Position numbers and translations under genes: made by a program. A stretch of DNA of 64,000 nt from Lewinellaceae bacterium (GTDB taxonomy: Bacteria; Bacteroidota; Bacteroidia; Chitinophagales; Saprospiraceae): assembly GCA_020636095.1 (NCBI GenBank), contig JACJYN010000002.1, positions 2,217,739-2,281,738 of the forward strand, written 5' to 3'. This document shows positions 46,035 through 57,300 of this stretch, piece after piece (the stretch's first letter is position 1; every line of letters begins with the position of its first letter). The notes below the pieces were generated by a model. It made no database searches and was not told the origin of the DNA. It saw only the letters and a list, made by a program, of their open reading frames with translations.

Positions 46035-48338
46035 ATGACCCGCCCACCCAAAACCAGGCTAACTGTGATCACCTTCCTCTGCTGTCAGGCACTGCTTGCC
46101 CTGGCGCAACCGGATAGGGCCCTGCCTGTGCTTTCCATTCCGGAACAAGGCCCGGCTGCCGGCAGTATAGAAGGAGTCGTCCGGGATGCTGAAAACGGAG
46201 AGCTCCTGCCTCTGGTCAATGTATGGCTTGCGGACACGCTGGTGGGGACATCCACCGATCTTGACGGCACTTTTGAACTTACCGGCCTGCCGCCGGGAAC
46301 GTACGTTTTATTGGCCTCTTATATTGGGTATGAAGAAAAGCGCCTGGCGCCTATTGAAGTGAATGCGGGCCAAAGAACCGCTGTTTCGTTCACACTGGAG
46401 CCGATGGCGGTTCTTGCCGGGGAGGTAGTCGTAACCGCTACCCTGAGGCCGCAGGCGGTCAAACTGGCGCCCGCCAGCATAGGGCTGGTGACGAGCAAAC
46501 AAATCCGGGAGCGCAACATCACTACTTTCGACCAGGCCTTCGATGAGGTGCCGGGGGTGGTCGTCACCCGTTCCAGCGGGGCCAATGTGCAGGCCTTTTC
46601 CATCCGTGGCGCTTCAGAAGTGGCCGGCGGCGGTATCGGCAACCGGGTGCTGCTGCTCATCGACGGGCGGCCCGCCATCAGCCCTGAATCGGGTGGCGCG
46701 CTGTGGAACCTCGTACCGCTCAACTCCATTGAACGAATTGAGGTGGTGAAAGGCGCCTATTCTTCTCTCTACGGTTCCAGCGCAATGGGCGGCGTGATCA
46801 ACGTGATCACCCGCAAGCCGGAAGCCGAGCCACTGACCCGGATTCATTTCAATTACGGTTTCTTCAACCGCGCCCCGGCCAGTACCGGTTATACGGCCTA
46901 CAATGATTTTCACACCATTGAGGCCAGCCACAGCCGCCGAATTGGCAATTTTGGCTACCTGCTCGACGCGGGCTGGAAATCCAATGACGGGCATCGGGAA
47001 AAATCGGGCTTCAACCTGTATAATTTCTACGGCAAAGCATTCTGGCAGTTTGCCAATAACCGTTATCTGCAGATTTCGGGCAACGTAAACCGGATCAAGA
47101 ACGATACCCCCGCCACCTGGTTCAGCAGCCGGCAGGCCTATAGTGTAGCGGATTATCGCAAGGATGACTACCAGGACCGCCGGGAAATGAATACGGACCT
47201 CTACTACTACGCACTGCCCAACAGCCGGGTGAAGTATTCCACCCGTTTTTATTACTACCACAATTTTTCCGAATTTTCCTTCAATGACGATCCGGCAAAT
47301 GACAGCACCAACGTCAACTTCGGCAAACAACTGGTCGCCGAGTCAAATGTCCGGACCCAACGCCTGGGCAATGTCACCCAAGTAGACCTCTATACCCGTT
47401 CCAACCACTATCTCATTGCTGGTACCGACGTGAAATGGGACCATGTGGTAGGCTTGCCGGATACCGTCCTGTACGGCCGCCACCAGGCGCTGAGCCTGGG
47501 CGCCTATGTGCAGGATGAAATCACCCTTAGTGAACGGCTGATCGCCACCCTGGGCGTTCGGTTCGACCACTACAGCATCCTGGAAGAGGCCAGCGAATCC
47601 AATGTAAGCCCCAAACTCGCCATGGTGTACAAAGTGAATAAAGGGCTTTCGTTCCGGATGCTGCTGGCGCAGGCATTTCGCGATCCGGCTATGGCCGAGC
47701 GCTTCATCAAGTTTGAACAGGGCGGTGGGCTGCGCTTCCGGCCCAACCCCAACCTGCGTTCGGAAAAACTGACGTTGTCGGCGGAAGTAGGGTCAAAAAT
47801 CGACCTTGCGCCGGGAGCGTCGCTGGATGTAGCCTTGTTCTATAATCGTTACAACGACCTGATTTCCTTCCAGCAGTTGTCCAAACCGCTGGAGCCTCTG
47901 CTGTACGAGGTAATCAACCTGAAAGCGGCGGTCATGCAAGGCCTGGAGCTGGCCTACCAGCAACGAGTAAAAGACTTTCTGGTATTGAGCATGGGCTACA
48001 CTTACCTGGATGCCAAAGATGTATCAGCAGGGCGCCTCAATGACGAGCTGGCCTACAAAGTCCGGCATACTTTCAGCGCTTCCGCCACGGCCTTCCACGG
48101 CCCCTTTACCTTTAATGTCAATAGCCGCTACCGGAGCCGTATCCACGAGGTCTTCATCTATCCGGGCAACGAACCGGATGCCGCCTTTATCGTCAACGCC
48201 AAGCTGAATGTCAAAATAGCGGACAGCTACGACTGTTACTTTGCGCTCGACAATGTCGGCAACGAACAGTACGAGGAGCTGGAGCGCTACCGCATGCCGG
48301 GAAGGAGTTATACATTGGGCGGGGTGGTTCGGTTTTGA
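46035..48338 (+). CDS. TonB-dependent outer-membrane receptor with carboxypeptidase-like N-domain
   Basis: About 767 residues from ATG 46035 (MTRPPKTRLTVITFLCCQAL signal). Residues 40-125 form a carboxypeptidase-regulatory-like domain (GSIEGVVRDAENGELLPLVN). A plug domain follows with the typical DQAFDEVPGVVV, NRVLLLIDGRPAI and RIEVVKGAYSSLYGSSAMGG then VINVITRKP. The remainder is a 22-stranded barrel with the C-terminal YTLGGVVRF strand. Such receptors import siderophores, cobalamin, heme or metals using TonB energy. Because of the cytochrome context, iron or heme supply is an attractive but unproven substrate. Frame intact. Confidence 0.9.
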   Translation: MTRPPKTRLTVITFLCCQALLALAQPDRALPVLSIPEQGPAAGSIEGVVRDAENGELLPLVNVWLADTLVGTSTDLDGTFELTGLPPGTYVLLASYIGYEEKRLAPIEVNAGQRTAVSFTLEPMAVLAGEVVVTATLRPQAVKLAPASIGLVTSKQIRERNITTFDQAFDEVPGVVVTRSSGANVQAFSIRGASEVAGGGIGNRVLLLIDGRPAISPESGGALWNLVPLNSIERIEVVKGAYSSLYGSSAMGGVINVITRKPEAEPLTRIHFNYGFFNRAPASTGYTAYNDFHTIEASHSRRIGNFGYLLDAGWKSNDGHREKSGFNLYNFYGKAFWQFANNRYLQISGNVNRIKNDTPATWFSSRQAYSVADYRKDDYQDRREMNTDLYYYALPNSRVKYSTRFYYYHNFSEFSFNDDPANDSTNVNFGKQLVAESNVRTQRLGNVTQVDLYTRSNHYLIAGTDVKWDHVVGLPDTVLYGRHQALSLGAYVQDEITLSERLIATLGVRFDHYSILEEASESNVSPKLAMVYKVNKGLSFRMLLAQAFRDPAMAERFIKFEQGGGLRFRPNPNLRSEKLTLSAEVGSKIDLAPGASLDVALFYNRYNDLISFQQLSKPLEPLLYEVINLKAAVMQGLELAYQQRVKDFLVLSMGYTYLDAKDVSAGRLNDELAYKVRHTFSASATAFHGPFTFNVNSRYRSRIHEVFIYPGNEPDAAFIVNAKLNVKIADSYDCYFALDNVGNEQYEELERYRMPGRSYTLGGVVRF

Positions 48339-48420
48339 GAGAGGAGGCAGGGAAAAGTACATCACCTATTGTATTTCCAGTTTATTTGTTATCTTTCCCT
48401 GTAACCAAACACCTCAGTCT

Positions 48421-48936
48421 ATGAAAAGGCAATTACTCGTCATGGGGACGCTCTGTTCCATCCTTTTCCTCGGCACTTTTAACTGGAGTTCGTGCACTGC
48501 TAAAAAAGAAGCCGTCACCGCCACTGCCCCAGCAACAGAGTCGGCGCCAGCAGAAAAAGCGGCGGAAGAACCGCCGTCCGTACCACCGTTCATTGCAGCT
48601 ATCCAGGAAAAGATCAAAGGCAAAGAAAACCTGCCGGCGGAAGAGGTTTTTGAGAACATTCAAATCCTGAAAGGCATTCCGGCCGGAAGGGTGTTGCCCA
48701 TCATGCGAATGGGTTTCAGCCAGTCTCTCGGCGTCAAATGTAGCCATTGCCATGAGTTTGGCGATTGGGCCAGCGAGTCCAAGCCCGCCAAACAGGTAGC
48801 GAGGGATATGTGGGTGATGACCGGAAAGATCAACCAGGAATTGCTCAAGGAGATTCCCAACCTGCAGAGCGAACAGCCGGCGGTGAATTGTACGACCTGC
48901 CATCGGGGCGAGGTGAAGCCGGCTACGAATATGTGA
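48421..48936 (+). CDS. Diheme c-type cytochrome, reaction-centre-cytochrome-like lipoprotein
   Basis: A 171-residue exported protein. Signal MKRQLLVMGTLCSILFLGTF and a possible lipobox SSC, then an Ala/Glu-rich linker. A four-helix-like block with ENIQILKGIPAGRVLPIMRM carries Met as a possible axial ligand. Heme sites are CSHCHEFGDWASESKPAKQV and CTTCHRGEVKP. The combination of a Met helix before each CxxCH resembles the cytochrome subunit of photosynthetic reaction centres, a fold found in many non-phototrophic Bacteroidota. The stop TGA (48934-48936) coincides with the target duplication of MITE A copy 3, so its downstream region was replaced. Confidence 0.82.
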   Translation: MKRQLLVMGTLCSILFLGTFNWSSCTAKKEAVTATAPATESAPAEKAAEEPPSVPPFIAAIQEKIKGKENLPAEEVFENIQILKGIPAGRVLPIMRMGFSQSLGVKCSHCHEFGDWASESKPAKQVARDMWVMTGKINQELLKEIPNLQSEQPAVNCTTCHRGEVKPATNM

Positions 48937-49101
48937 GAGCATGTTTGGAGGCCAATCTTTGGGCTAAAAAATGTCCCTTTTTTGCTGATATTGCGTTACT
49001 TTTTTTGCCCGTACCACCAGTATGAGCTGCAAAAAGATGCCTTATCTCAACAAAAAATTGACACTTTTTATCTCCAAACCCGGCCTCCAAACATGCTCTG
49101 A
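48934..49101. repeat. MITE family A, copy 3 (element 48937-49098, TSD TGA)
   Basis: A 162-bp element with perfect 17-bp terminal inverted repeats GAGCATGTTTGGAGGCC, flanked by TGA at 48934-48936 and 49099-49101. The left TGA is the stop codon of the diheme cytochrome. Length, 3-bp duplication of TNA form, GAGCnTGTT ends and a central GTAC/GTAT stem match the other family A copies, although the internal sequence has diverged. Confidence 0.82.
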
Positions 49102-49143
49102 GGGGGCGATGCTGGTTTGTACCCTTAACTTATAATTGTATTC

Positions 49144-49704
49144 ATGAAATTATATGTCAAATACATGGTTAGCCAGCGATGCAAAATGGTCGTGAAAGAA
49201 GAGCTGGAAAAGTTGGGGCTGCGACATACAGTGGTTGACCCCGGTATGGTTGAGACAAGGGATGACCTCACGCCCGAACAGCGCGAACAATTAAAAGTGG
49301 CATTATTGAAGTCAGGGCTTGAGTTGATGGAAGACAGAAAAGCCATTCTGATCGAAAAAATAAAAAATGTGATCATCGAAATGATCCATTATTCTGATGA
49401 ACTGCCCAACGTGAATTATTCTGATTACATCAGTGAAAAAGTAGGATATGATTATACTTACCTTTCCAATATGTTTTCGGAGGTGAAAGGCATCACCATC
49501 CAGCATTTCATCATCACGCATAAAATTGAAAAGGTAAAAGAGTTGCTGTTGTACGACGAGCTTAACCTTACGGAGATTTCCTACAGGCTGCATTACAGCA
49601 GCGTGGCGCATTTATCCAACCAGTTCAAAAAAATTACCGGCCTGACTCCATCCTATTATAAGAAACTGAAAAAAAAACGCCGGGGCAACCTGGAAGATTT
49701 GTGA
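49144..49704 (+). CDS. AraC-family transcriptional regulator
   Basis: 186 residues. The N-terminal 75 residues (MKLYVKYMVSQRCKMVVKEE) resemble the small alpha/beta domain often fused to AraC proteins in Bacteroidota. The C-terminal 100 residues hold two helix-turn-helices: ISEKVGYDYTYLSNMFSEVK and LTEISYRLHYSSVAHLSNQF followed by KKITGLTPSYYKK, the classic AraC ending. The target is unknown; the adjacent adhesin operon on the opposite strand is one possibility. A 9-bp inverted repeat at 49677-49713 spans its stop codon. Start ATG 49144 lies just beyond the MITE. Confidence 0.85.
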   Translation: MKLYVKYMVSQRCKMVVKEELEKLGLRHTVVDPGMVETRDDLTPEQREQLKVALLKSGLELMEDRKAILIEKIKNVIIEMIHYSDELPNVNYSDYISEKVGYDYTYLSNMFSEVKGITIQHFIITHKIEKVKELLLYDELNLTEISYRLHYSSVAHLSNQFKKITGLTPSYYKKLKKKRRGNLEDL

Positions 49705-49713
49705 CCCCGGCGT
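49677..49713 (+). terminator. Possible terminator hairpin at the AraC gene end
   Basis: ACGCCGGGG (49677-49685) and CCCCGGCGT (49705-49713) form a strong GC stem overlapping the last AraC codons. AAGATTTTCTTACTTCC follows, with only a short T-run. The stretch 49714-49872 has no gene. Confidence 0.45.
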
Positions 49714-49872
49714 AAGATTTTCTTACTTCCCCACGCATGGTTTTGCGGAACACAAAACCTGCCGTGAGTCAGTATAATAGCATGTTTGTAGGGCCCTGGC
49801 CACAAAGCCTCATTCCAAAAGGGAATGGGCATTGGGCCGGCCAAATTCTCATATGTGTGCTTCTCTGTACCG

Positions 49873-50307
49873 TTAGTCAATCCTCATGATGACAATGACT
49901 TTCGTGTGTATTTCCTTCTCTGTTTTAACCTGTATCAGATAGCTTCCCTTATGGATCTGCGAAATGTCAATTTCGCGTGTATTGAATCCTTTGTGAGCAC
50001 TGATTTTATCACTCAGGACGGCCTGTCCCAGGAGATTTATGAAGCTAAACTCAATCTCATTTTCCACAGCAGATTCAAAGCTGAGGTTTACACTTCCGGT
50101 AGCAGGATTCGGCCACACATTAAGTTGGTGCAGATCATCCTTAGACGTATTCCTGGCCACATCGGGCAGAGTGGGCGCCCCCGTTTCGGGATTTGCGTCA
50201 GGAGGCCTGGAAAGTGAACCGTCATCCGGTGAAAAGAGGCAATGCAAGGTGGCCGTACAGATCGAAACACAACCAAATTCATCTGTCACCGTGAGGATTA
50301 TTTTCAC
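49873..50307 (-). CDS. Detached C-terminus of the adhesin with T9SS sorting domain
   Basis: A 144-residue open frame on the left of the IS. It begins within an Ig-like strand (ILTVTDEFGCVSICTATLHC) and ends in a type A T9SS domain with NVWPNPATGSVNLSFES and SQIHKGSYLIQVKTEKEI. Joining across the IS after removing one target repeat gives an in-frame fusion, FIQGGQGTPGIIIYVGW, proving it was once one gene. Its own start at 50307 is only the first Met; independent expression is unlikely. Confidence 0.8.
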   Translation of the reverse strand: MKIILTVTDEFGCVSICTATLHCLFSPDDGSLSRPPDANPETGAPTLPDVARNTSKDDLHQLNVWPNPATGSVNLSFESAVENEIEFSFINLLGQAVLSDKISAHKGFNTREIDISQIHKGSYLIQVKTEKEIHTKVIVIMRID

Positions 50308-50343
50308 ATCTGACCATCCTACGTAAATGATGATCCCAGGAGT

Positions 50344-51610
50344 CCCCTGCCCCCCAGGGCTAACGCATCATAGAAAATTATATACAATTTCAGTGCAGCC
50401 GGCCGGCTGCTTTAATCGTTTTCTATAGATGGAAGACCAAAGAACACTGCTGCGCGACCATCCGCTGAAGCCTATGCTAGATAGCCTGGATGACCCTCGC
50501 AACCAAGAACTAACGCTATATCCGTTAGCAGAAATTTTTTTTCTGGCCATTATCGGAGCCCTATGCGGGTGTGACGAATTAACGGTGGTGTCAGCCTTTG
50601 GCCAAGAGAAGTTGCCATGGTTTCGCCATTACTATCCCTTCAAGCACGGCATCCCTTCGCACGATACATTGAACCGGGTGTTGGGGCTAATCGACAAACG
50701 GGCTTTTGAACGGGTATTTGTGCAGTGGGTTGCCCAACATTTCAGGCCCCACCACAGGAAGAGCTTGTCAACTTTGACGGCAAACGCCTCAACAGCAGCG
50801 CCAACCGAGCGGATCAATCTAAGAAGCGCAATGAAGGGGGGCAATACGCCGAGATCATCGTAAATGCCTATGCCTCCGGGGCCGGCATCGTCCTGGCCCA
50901 GAATAATGTATCGGATAAGATGGATGAAGTGCGGGGTGCACTGGAATTGCTAGAGTGGTTATCGCTGGAAGGTTGCTGTGTTTCAGGCGATAGTAACTTT
51001 TGTGGCCGCAACATTATTGACAAAATAATCGCCTCCAAGGCCGATTACCTGCTTGCCCTGAAAGGGAAGTCTCCTGTGCTGCTGGAAGCGGTGAGCACGG
51101 CGTTTTCCCAAGAGCAAACTAAGAAAACGGTTTTTCAGACAGAAGAGACAGGCCATGGGCGCCATGAAAAAAGGATATATCGGGTAATCCAGGCGGAGGA
51201 ATTGCCACAGCAGGCGACACAATCTTATACTCAGCTGAGGCAGATTATCGAAGTTACTCGTTTTCGCACCGTCACCAGGACAGGCCAATATACCGAGGAA
51301 ACGCACTATTATATCACTAGCCTGGATGAGGAGCCCGAGGAGCTTGCTTATAAAATCCGAAAACACTGGGCTATCGAAAACCAGTTGCATTACGTATTGG
51401 ACGTAGCCTATGGGGAGGACGACAGCCGGGTGAGGACTAAAAATGCGGCGACTAACCTCAGCCTTATCCGTAAGATCGCCCTGAACTTATTGCGCAAAAG
51501 CCCACAGCCCGGAAGCATCAAGATCAAGCGCATGAGGTGTGCCGTCTCGGACGAGCAACGCGAAAATGTATTAAAAAATATCATGATGCGTTAGCCCTGC
51601 CCCTGCCCCC
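50344..51610 (+). mobile_element. ISAs1-type insertion sequence (50355-51599) with target duplication
   Basis: A 1,245-bp element with terminal inverted repeats CAGGGCTAACGCATCAT; the right end reads ATGATGCGTTAGCCCTG. CCCCTGCCCCC is found at 50344-50354 and 51600-51610, a duplication of 8-11 bp (the C-run blurs the limit). One transposase is inside. Removing the element plus one duplicate re-joins the adhesin frame exactly. Confidence 0.9.
50429..51594 (+). CDS. ISAs1-family transposase, frameshifted
   Basis: About 388 residues in two overlapping frames. The N-terminal DUF4338-like part MEDQRTLLRDHPLKPMLDSL and DDPRN...GALCGCDELTVVSAFG is the usual ISAs1 beginning. The DDE domain has NFDGKRLNSS (first D), VSGDSNFCGRNIID (second D) and HWAIENQLHYVLDVAYGEDD (E). 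The frame changes at about 50737 (CATTTCAGG), where one missing T in a T-run would restore it. Either the copy is inactivated or this is a consensus error. Confidence 0.85.
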
Positions 51611-54300
51611 CCTGGATAAAACACTCGTCACCTTCTATTTCCCAATCATACGTTATTGGCCCAATACCTCCTGTGACGCCGCTTGAGATGACTACTCCAT
51701 GAGCATTGCAATCGACTACTTGGGGAAGTATAATTTCGCATTCCAGGAAAGTATCCGGTATCCAGGTGATATGCTGGACAGCGGTCGAGGTATTGCCGCA
51801 GGCATCAGTAGCGGTCCACGTTCTCGTCACGATATAAACACCTGGTCTATCGCCCGGGGTAACCGATTCTGAATATACAATCACCGCCGGTTGAGCAGGA
51901 TCAATTGCACGTACTACCGGAGCAAGCGGTAAGGGCTCACAGATGATCGTAGTATCGCTCGGCACTCCTCCGGTGATATCGCCCGGCGCTCCTCCAAAAG
52001 TGGGCGGAACGTCATCGATAATTTCAACAGTGAAGGTGAGGACACTTGAATTACCACAAACATCAGTAGCGGTCCAGGTATATGTCCTGCGTTCAGAATA
52101 TCCATCCCGCTCGCAATCATCAGCATAAGTAATTTCCAGCGTGAAAACCGGAATGATCTCCGCGTCACAATCATCTAAGACAACCACGCTATGCTCATCC
52201 AGGGCATCCAGCCTCCTGAAGAGGTGGGTTGTCTGCGACAATAATATCTGATTGTTGCCAATACCCACGAAAGAGTGGATGATCGAATGCAATGGGATTG
52301 AAAATGCCGGCGGTGTCGAATCGTTGAGGATAATAGTTTGACGGATTTCCGTCACATCACCACAAATACTGACAGCCGTCCAGAGCCTCTCAATAACCAT
52401 ACCATCAGGGCAAGGCATATCCAATGTATCTTCCTGCATCGTAACCGGGACAAATTCTGCGGCACAGGGGTCATACGCAGTTACTACAGGCAGGAAAGGT
52501 CATCACAAACCTCTGCTTGTACTCCTGCTATGATCGGGCCGCTCTCATCTCCTACATGGATGGTTTGCAGCCTGGTCGTCGTGTTGCCGCATTGGTCCGT
52601 CGCAGTGGCAAGGCGTTGTATATCATATCTGAAAACGCAATCTCCCGGAATAATGCTATCCTGTGTCGTAATGTATACTTCACCACAATCATCTGTTGCT
52701 GAGAGAACCGGCAACTCGTCATTACACCCGATGGACACTTCCGGGGCGAAGTTGACAAAGGCGGGGCTGGATTCGTCTGTCAAATGAACTATCAGCGTAC
52801 GTTCACCTAAGTTTCCGCAAGCATCTAAAACAGTCCATTTCAATTCTAATACTGCAACGATCTCACCATTTGAGCAATCGCGTGTTTCAATGATCCTTTC
52901 GGTAAAGAACACAGCCCCCCCCGTCATGCAGGCATCTTCAACCCTGACATCATCAATGCCAAAAGAAGTGTATTGTCCATTTTGGGCAGCGCAATCCATA
53001 ACCGGCACTTCACCGGGCTCGAGGGCAGCCAGAACCGGGTTTACAAACTCGATACGCGGCTCGTTTTGGTTATTCGGCAAGAGGATAGCTGTATCTCTCG
53101 ACATATTACCACAGTTATCATAAGCCTCATAAACCCTCTGGACAACCATTCCGCTTCCACATGGATTTGGAATATTGACATCTACAAATTGTAAGGATGG
53201 CTGCCCACAGTTATCTGTGGCGCTCACAGCGCTCAAGGCAGGATCACCTATACAAATCACATCCGGGACTCCTATCAACACCGGGGCTTCACTATCAATG
53301 AGGGTGATGTTCTGTGTTTCAATCGTTTCATTGCCACAGTCATCCTTCGCTATCCAGGTCCTCACAAGGACCTGGCCATCCTGGCAACCCATATCCGAAT
53401 AGGTTTCTTCCAGCAGCACAACACAAGCGCATAGACATTCGTCTGTGGCATATATGAGGATAGGAAGCTCGGGAATCTCATCGCAGTTTACTATAGTATC
53501 GTTAGGCACACCATGGATAACGGGTGGGATCGTATCAATCATTACGAGGAATAGGAAAGCATTACTGCTATTTCCACAAACATCGGTGGCGGTCCAGCTC
53601 AGGCGGAGCAAGTTGATGTACCCGTCTTCCCTGCAGTTGCCTTCAGCCTCCAGAACCTGGCCGAACGTGACAACTACATCGTCGGCGCAATTATCAGTTG
53701 CATTGACACTGCCTTCGTCAAATGAGGGAAGGTCCCAGTCAGGATCCTGGCCATAACACTGGACATAGATCGTGTCGCCATTTTGCCCAAGAAGTGGATT
53801 TGTGAAAGTGATCTCTGGCGGTGTATCATCAATAACCGTAATCACCTGGGTACAGGTAGCAACATTACCGCAAAGGTCCGTGGCCTGGTAGGTCCTTGTT
53901 AGGGTTAAATCCTCACAAGGTTCGCCGGTGATGCCGTCTCCCACATGGGTCACTGTTGTTGGCCCACAATTGTCAGATGCCACCACAAGGGTTATATCTG
54001 CTGCCGGTATCTGGCCAACACATTCAACCGGGCCCGATACTGCCGGGCAGGTAATGGACGGCGTTGTGTTGTCTTCTATTAACAAAGTCTGAATGCATGT
54101 ACTGCTATTTCCATCCCCATCCGTAGCGGTCCAGGTACGCATAATCGCATACTCCTGAGGGCACGTTCCTTCCGTGATTATATCATTGAAATCAATAACC
54201 GGTGAAAGGGTACAGTTATCAGTTGCGGTAGCAGTACCTGTATCCAATGGCAATGTACTCTCCTCACAATCAATCGTCACATCTGCCGGGCAGGTTATTT
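51601..54300 (-). other. HYR/Ig-like domain block of the adhesin
   Basis: About ten units of roughly 80-100 residues, each with DNCGxxxV, TRTWTATDxCGN and VIDDTPPxI phrases (for example TYTWTATDVCGNSSVLTFTV and IDDVPPTFGGAPGDITGG). They are non-identical, so they are ancient compared with the Cys-rich array. A frame change lies at about 52440-52484. HYR domains occur in adhesins and extracellular matrix-like proteins. Confidence 0.75.
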
Positions 54301-57300
54301 CAGGTGGGGTGATGTCGACGGTGACCTCCGTGCTGCAAGTGTTGAAGCATCCGTTTGCATAGGTGACAGTGACGGAATAGGCGCCCGCCGCGCTCACCGT
54401 GATGCAATTGGTTGTTTCGCCGGTGCTCCACACGTAGGAAGAGGTACCCGCAGGTACACAAAGCTCGATTGGCTGCCCATCGCAGATGAGCCCACCGGTG
54501 ATGGTGCAAATTGGTTCCGGGTTGATAGAGATATCCTTGCTGCAACTGCTGCTGCACCCGTTCGCATCGGTAAGGGTGACCGAATAGGTTCCTATTGCGT
54601 TTGCCGTAATGCAATTGGTAGTTTCGCCTGTGCTCCACAAATATTCAGCATAGCCCGCAGGTACACAAAGCTCAGCTGATTCACCCTCTTTGCAGATTAA
54701 ATCATCGCCGGTGATGATGCAAACCGGCAACGGGTTGAGGACAACCTCTTCGCTGCAGACGCTGAAACAGCCGTTCGGGTCAGTGACCGTTACCGAATAG
54801 ATGCCTGGCATGTCAACTGTAATGCAGTTGGACGTTTCGCCGGTGCTCCATTCATAAGTGTTGCCTGCCACGAGGGGCGTGCAAAGCTCGCTGGATTCAC
54901 CCTCACAGATGGAGAAATCACCAGTGATGGTGCAGATGGGCAACGGGTTGAGGGTGACCTCTTCGCTGCAAACGCTGAAACAGCCGTTCGGGTCGGTGAC
55001 CGTGACGGAGTAGATGCCTGCCATGCTTACCGTGACGCAGTTGGACGTCTCACCCGTGCTCCACTCGTAGGTGTAACCTGTTACGAAAGGTGTGCAAAGC
55101 TCGCTGGATTCACCTTCGCAGAGAGAGAAGTCTCCGGTGATGGTGCATTGCGGCAGCGGGTTGAGGATGATTTCTTCGCTACAGACGCTGAAGCATCCGT
55201 TCGGGTCGGTGACCGTTACCGAATAAATGCCCGGCATGTCCACTGTGATGCAGTTGGATGTCTCGCCCGTGCTCCATTCATATGTGTTGCCTACAACCAG
55301 AGGGGTACAAAGCTCGCTGGATTCGCCCTCGCAGATGGAGAAATCGCCAGTGATGGTGCAGACGGGCAGCGGGTTGAGGACAACCTCTTCGCTGCAGACG
55401 CTGAAGCAACCTTCCTGGTCAGTGACAGTTACCGAATAGATGCCCGGCATGTCCACTGTAATGCAGTTGGACGTCTCGCCCGTGCTCCATTCATAGGTGT
55501 TGCCGGCCACCAGAGGGGTGCAAAGCTCACTGGATTCGCCCTCGCAGAGAGAGAAATCGCCGGTGATGGTGCATTGCGGCAGCGGGTTGAGGATGATTTC
55601 TTCGCTGCAGACGCTAAAACAGCCGTTCGGGTCGGTGACGGTGACCGAATAAATGCCCGGCATGTCCACTGTGATGCAGTTGGACGTTTCGCCGGTGCTC
55701 CATTCATAAGTGTTGCCTGCCACGAGGGCGTGCAAAGCTCGCTGGATTCACCCTCACAGATGGAGAAATCACCAGTGATGGTGCAGATGGGCAACGGGTT
55801 GAGGGTGACCTCTTCGCTGCAAACGCTGAAACAGCCGTTCGGGTCGGTGACAGTTACCGAATAGATGCCTGGCATGTCCACTGTGATGCAGTTGGATGTC
55901 TCGCCCGTGCTCCATTCATAGGTGTTGCCTACCACGAGGGGCGTGCAAAGCTCGCTGGATTCACCCTCGCAGAGAGAAGTCTCCGGTGATGGTACATTGC
56001 GGCAGCAGGTTGAGGATGACCTCTTCGCTGCAAACGCTGAAACAGCCGTTCAGGGTCAGTGACGGTGACGGAGTAAAGCCCGGCATGTCCACTGTGATGC
56101 AGTTGGACGTCTCGCCCGTACTCCATTCATATGTGTTGCCGGCCACCAGAGGGGTGCAAAGCTCACTGGATTCGCCCTCGCAGAGAGAGAAATCGCCGGT
56201 GATGGTGCATTGCGGCAGCGGGTTGAGGATGACCTCTTCGCTGCAAACGCTGAAGCAGCCTCCCAGGTAAGTGACGGTAACCGAATAGGTTCCAGCCATG
56301 CTCACTGTGATGCAGTTAGTCATGGCGCCGGTACTCCACAGATAGGATTCAGCGCCCGCGGGTACACAAAGCTGAGTTGACTCGCCCTCGCAGAGGGTGT
56401 TGTCGCCGGCGATGGTGCAAACCGGAGGCGGGTTGACAGTGACCGTCGCGCTACAGATGCTGAAACAGCCTTCCTGGTCGGTGACAGTGACGGAGTAGAT
56501 GCCTGCCATGCTTACCGTGACGCAGTTGGACGTCTCACCCGTGCTCCACTCGTAGGTGTAACCTGTTACGAAAGGTGTGCAAAGTTCTGTTAACTGCCCC
56601 TCCTCGCAGAGGAACAGGTCGCCGGTGATCTCGCATTGCGGCAGCGGGTTGAGGACAACCTCTTCGCTGCAAACGCTGAAACAGCCGTTCGGGTCGGTGA
56701 CCGTTACCGAATAAATGCCCGGCATGTCCACTGTAATGCAGTTGGACGTCTCGCCCGTGCTCCATTCATAGGTGTTGCCTACAACCAGAGGCGTGCAAAG
56801 CTCACTGGATTCGCCCTCGCAGAGGGAGAAATCGCCGGTGATGGTGCATTGCGGCAGCGGGTTGAGGATAACTTCTTCGCTACAGACGCTGAAACAGCCG
56901 TTCGGGTCGGTGACCGTTACCGAATAAATGCCCGGCATGTCCACTGTGATGCAGTTGGACGTCTCGCCCGTGCTCCATTCATAGGTGTTGCCTACAACTA
57001 AAGGCGTGCAAAGCTCGCTGGATTCGCCTTCGCACAGGGACATGTCGCCGGTGATGGTGCATTGCGGCAGCGGGTTGAGGGTGACCTCTTCGCTGCAGAC
57101 GCTGAAACAGCCTCCCAGGTAAGTGACGGTAACCGAATAGGTTCCAGCCATGCTCACCGTGATGCAGTTAGTCATGGCGCCGGTACTCCACAGATAGGAT
57201 TCAGCGCCCGCGGGTACACAAGCTGAGTTGACTCGCCCTCGCAGAGGGTGTTGTCGCCGGCGATGGTGCAAACCGGAGGCGGGTTGACAGTGACCGTCGC

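Noticed and set aside
50429..51594. Programmed frameshift in the transposase
   Set aside because: ISAs1-family transposases are normally made from one frame; the shift sits in a short T-run and is better explained as a mutation or consensus error.
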